Shown: piece by piece, positions 7,052 through 7,999 of the stretch
Numbering within the stretch: the first letter of the stretch is position 1
Layout of the letters: each line of letters opens with the position of its first letter
Assembly: GCF_005518285.1 (NCBI RefSeq)
Contig: NZ_SJDU01000073.1
Span: 1-7,999 of the forward strand
Direction of reading: 5' to 3'
DNA from: Brachyspira catarrhinii
GTDB taxonomy: Bacteria; Spirochaetota; Brachyspiria; Brachyspirales; Brachyspiraceae
DNA: 7,999 nucleotides
Translations under genes and position numbers: made by a program
Notes under the pieces: generated by a model
Database searches by the model: none
The model's input: the letters and a program-made list of their open reading frames with translations, nothing else
What the model was told of the DNA's origin: nothing

Positions 7052-7079
7052 ATTGTATTACTATTTGTAAAAATTTCAA
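7052..7079 (-). promoter_or_regulatory. Predicted promoter of the substrate-binding protein gene
   Basis: On the minus strand, TTGAAA (7074-7079) and TACAAT (7052-7057) are separated by 16 nt, giving a start near 7045 and a leader of about 50 nt. The -35 box overlaps the ispD stop codon, so this gene can be transcribed separately from the ispD operon. No terminator is visible after ispD, so read-through is possible. Confidence 0.45.
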
Positions 7080-7798
7080 GGCTTTTGTTGTAATAAATTC
7101 AAAAACAAATTCAAATCTTCTTTATTCGTTATTTTGATATTATTAGAGGAACATTCGACTATTGCGACTTTTCCCGCATAAGCGCTGTAAATTTCCGCGT
7201 CGTCTGTGGCTATTTTTTTTCCTAATCTTTTTTTATATTTTACATCGCTCATATATTTTTCCATTGCCATCATATATCTTCTGAAATTAAACGCTTGAGG
7301 AGTCGCCGCTCTATAAATAAAATTTCTGTCTATAGTTTCGATAATATTTTTTTTTGAATCGACTTTTTTTATCGTGTCGACTACTTTTGAAGCCAAAATT
7401 ACGGCGTTTTTTTTAACTACATTATCGTATAATTCTTTAATTTCTTTTTTTGAAACTATCGGGCGAACTCCGTCATGAATAAAAACAAAATCGGTGTTAA
7501 TATTATTTTCTTTTATAAATTTCATCGCGTTATAAACGGAATAAACTCTTTCGCTTCCGCCTTCGACATAACTGATATTTTCGCCATTTAATAAATTTTT
7601 ATTGATAATTTTTTTTATATTATTTAAATCCTCTTTCAAACTCGCTATTATAATATTATCGAATTTGAATTTAAGCATTGACTCCAAAGTGTAAATAAAA
7701 AGCGGTTTATTATTTATTTTTACAAACTGCTTCTTTATTTTTCCAAGAAATCGTTTCGAGCTTCCAGCTATAAGCAAAATTAAAGTTTTCTTAATCAT
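7076..7798 (-). CDS. ispD: 2-C-methyl-D-erythritol 4-phosphate cytidylyltransferase
   Basis: IspD couples MEP with CTP to give CDP-methylerythritol, the third step of the non-mevalonate isoprenoid pathway in the cytoplasm. The 240-residue length is typical. Family motifs run in order: the CTP-binding loop AGSSKRFLGKIKKQF (11-25, with Arg16 and Lys23 in the places of the catalytic Arg20 and Lys27 of E. coli), GGSERVYSV (80-88), HDGVRP (108-113), DRNFIYRAATPQAF (157-170), TDDAEIY (198-204) and NNIKITNKEDL (219-229, Lys222 matching E. coli Lys213). The loop has Ser-Ser-Lys where AAGxGxR is commonest, but the key basic residues remain. The ATG at 7796-7798 has an AAAGAG site (7805-7810) 6 nt upstream and overlaps the preceding ORF by 8 bases, indicating operon structure and probable translational coupling. 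No ispF fusion is present. Confidence 0.95.
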   Translation of the reverse strand: MIKKTLILLIAGSSKRFLGKIKKQFVKINNKPLFIYTLESMLKFKFDNIIIASLKEDLNNIKKIINKNLLNGENISYVEGGSERVYSVYNAMKFIKENNINTDFVFIHDGVRPIVSKKEIKELYDNVVKKNAVILASKVVDTIKKVDSKKNIIETIDRNFIYRAATPQAFNFRRYMMAMEKYMSDVKYKKRLGKKIATDDAEIYSAYAGKVAIVECSSNNIKITNKEDLNLFLNLLQQKP

Positions 7799-7999
7799 TA
7801 TTATCTCTTTTATTTTTATTTTTTAATTCTTCAATTTGTTTTTGACGAGCGATTTTTCTCTCTTCTCTTAATTTCAATCTGTTTTCTACCCGCTCTTTAA
7901 GTTTTTCTTTATCTTTGATTTTTTTCTCTTCTTTTTCTTTTCTTCTCTCTTCCAAATATTTTTTTCTTTCTTCATTCCAAATATTTTTTTCTTTCTTCA
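7791..7999 (-). CDS. Highly charged coiled-coil protein, C-terminal fragment (cut by the right edge)
   Basis: An ORF with no start inside the window ends at TAA (7791-7793), inside the first codons of ispD, so the two genes overlap by 8 bases and should be co-transcribed. The visible 68 residues are almost entirely Lys, Glu and Arg with spaced Leu/Ile, for example YLEERRKEKEEKKIKDKEKL and NRLKLREERKIARQKQIEEL. This predicts one long soluble helix or coiled coil. I do not recognise the family, and low-complexity sequence of this kind cannot be assigned a function. The upstream end consists of a 25-bp tandem duplication whose length is not a multiple of three; the first residues (KKEKNIWN) break the coiled-coil pattern and may be out of the true frame. 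Confidence 0.65.
   Translation of the reverse strand, partial: KKEKNIWNEERKKYLEERRKEKEEKKIKDKEKLKERVENRLKLREERKIARQKQIEELKNKNKRDNND
7950..7999. repeat. Two perfect tandem 25-bp repeats at the window edge
   Basis: Positions 7950-7974 and 7975-7999 are identical, each beginning TTCCAAATA and ending CTTTCTTCA with a T7 run between. The array stops exactly at the end of the sequence, so further copies may lie beyond it. The period of 25 shifts the reading frame of the coiled-coil ORF by one base per copy. This is either a slippage-prone coding repeat or an assembly end artefact. Confidence 0.85.

Overview
This window looks like chromosome from a low-GC anaerobic bacterium. I lean towards a Brachyspira-like spirochaete, from the very AT-rich composition, the relaxed lipobox, and a mix of MEP-pathway isoprenoid synthesis with a free-standing formimino-THF cyclodeaminase-type protein. 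This is an inference from general impression, not a database match. The left edge cuts gyrB. The right edge falls exactly at the end of a tandem repeat and may be a contig end.

Layout. (1) Positions 1-787, minus: the 5' part of gyrB (ATPase domain), with a clear promoter and an 11-bp hairpin in its leader. (2) Positions 788-1092: a divergent, extremely AT-rich promoter region. (3) Positions 1093-2660, plus: an ABC-type (AAA_21/AAA_15-like) ATPase fused to an OLD/DUF4435-like TOPRIM domain, broken by a one-base frameshift near 1458. (4) Positions 2794-5274, plus: an intact single-chain restriction-modification enzyme with an N-terminal PD-(D/E)xK-like nuclease, an N6-adenine methyltransferase (DPCCGTGGF and NPPY motifs) and one C-terminal target-recognition domain, i.e. 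a type IIG/HsdMS-like architecture. It has its own promoter. (5) Positions 5300-5947, minus: an FTCD_C/cyclodeaminase family folate enzyme, convergent with the R-M gene. (6) Positions 6173-6994, minus: an amino-acid ABC-transporter substrate-binding lipoprotein, followed by a hairpin terminator. (7) Positions 7076-7798, minus: ispD (MEP pathway). Its start overlaps the end of (8), a truncated, highly charged coiled-coil ORF at 7791-7999.

How it fits together. Housekeeping genes (gyrB, folate, transport, ispD) flank a two-gene defence locus (ATPase-TOPRIM plus R-M enzyme). The two defence genes differ in base composition. The ATPase-TOPRIM gene is almost devoid of CpG (seven in about 1.57 kb), while the R-M gene resembles the housekeeping genes, so they were probably acquired separately. 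The ATPase-TOPRIM architecture recalls OLD nucleases and fused PARIS (AriA-AriB) proteins. PARIS reacts to phage anti-restriction proteins, so its position beside a restriction enzyme is suggestive, but this copy appears inactivated unless the frameshift is a sequencing error. I found no RNA genes, CRISPR arrays, insertion sequences or integrases.
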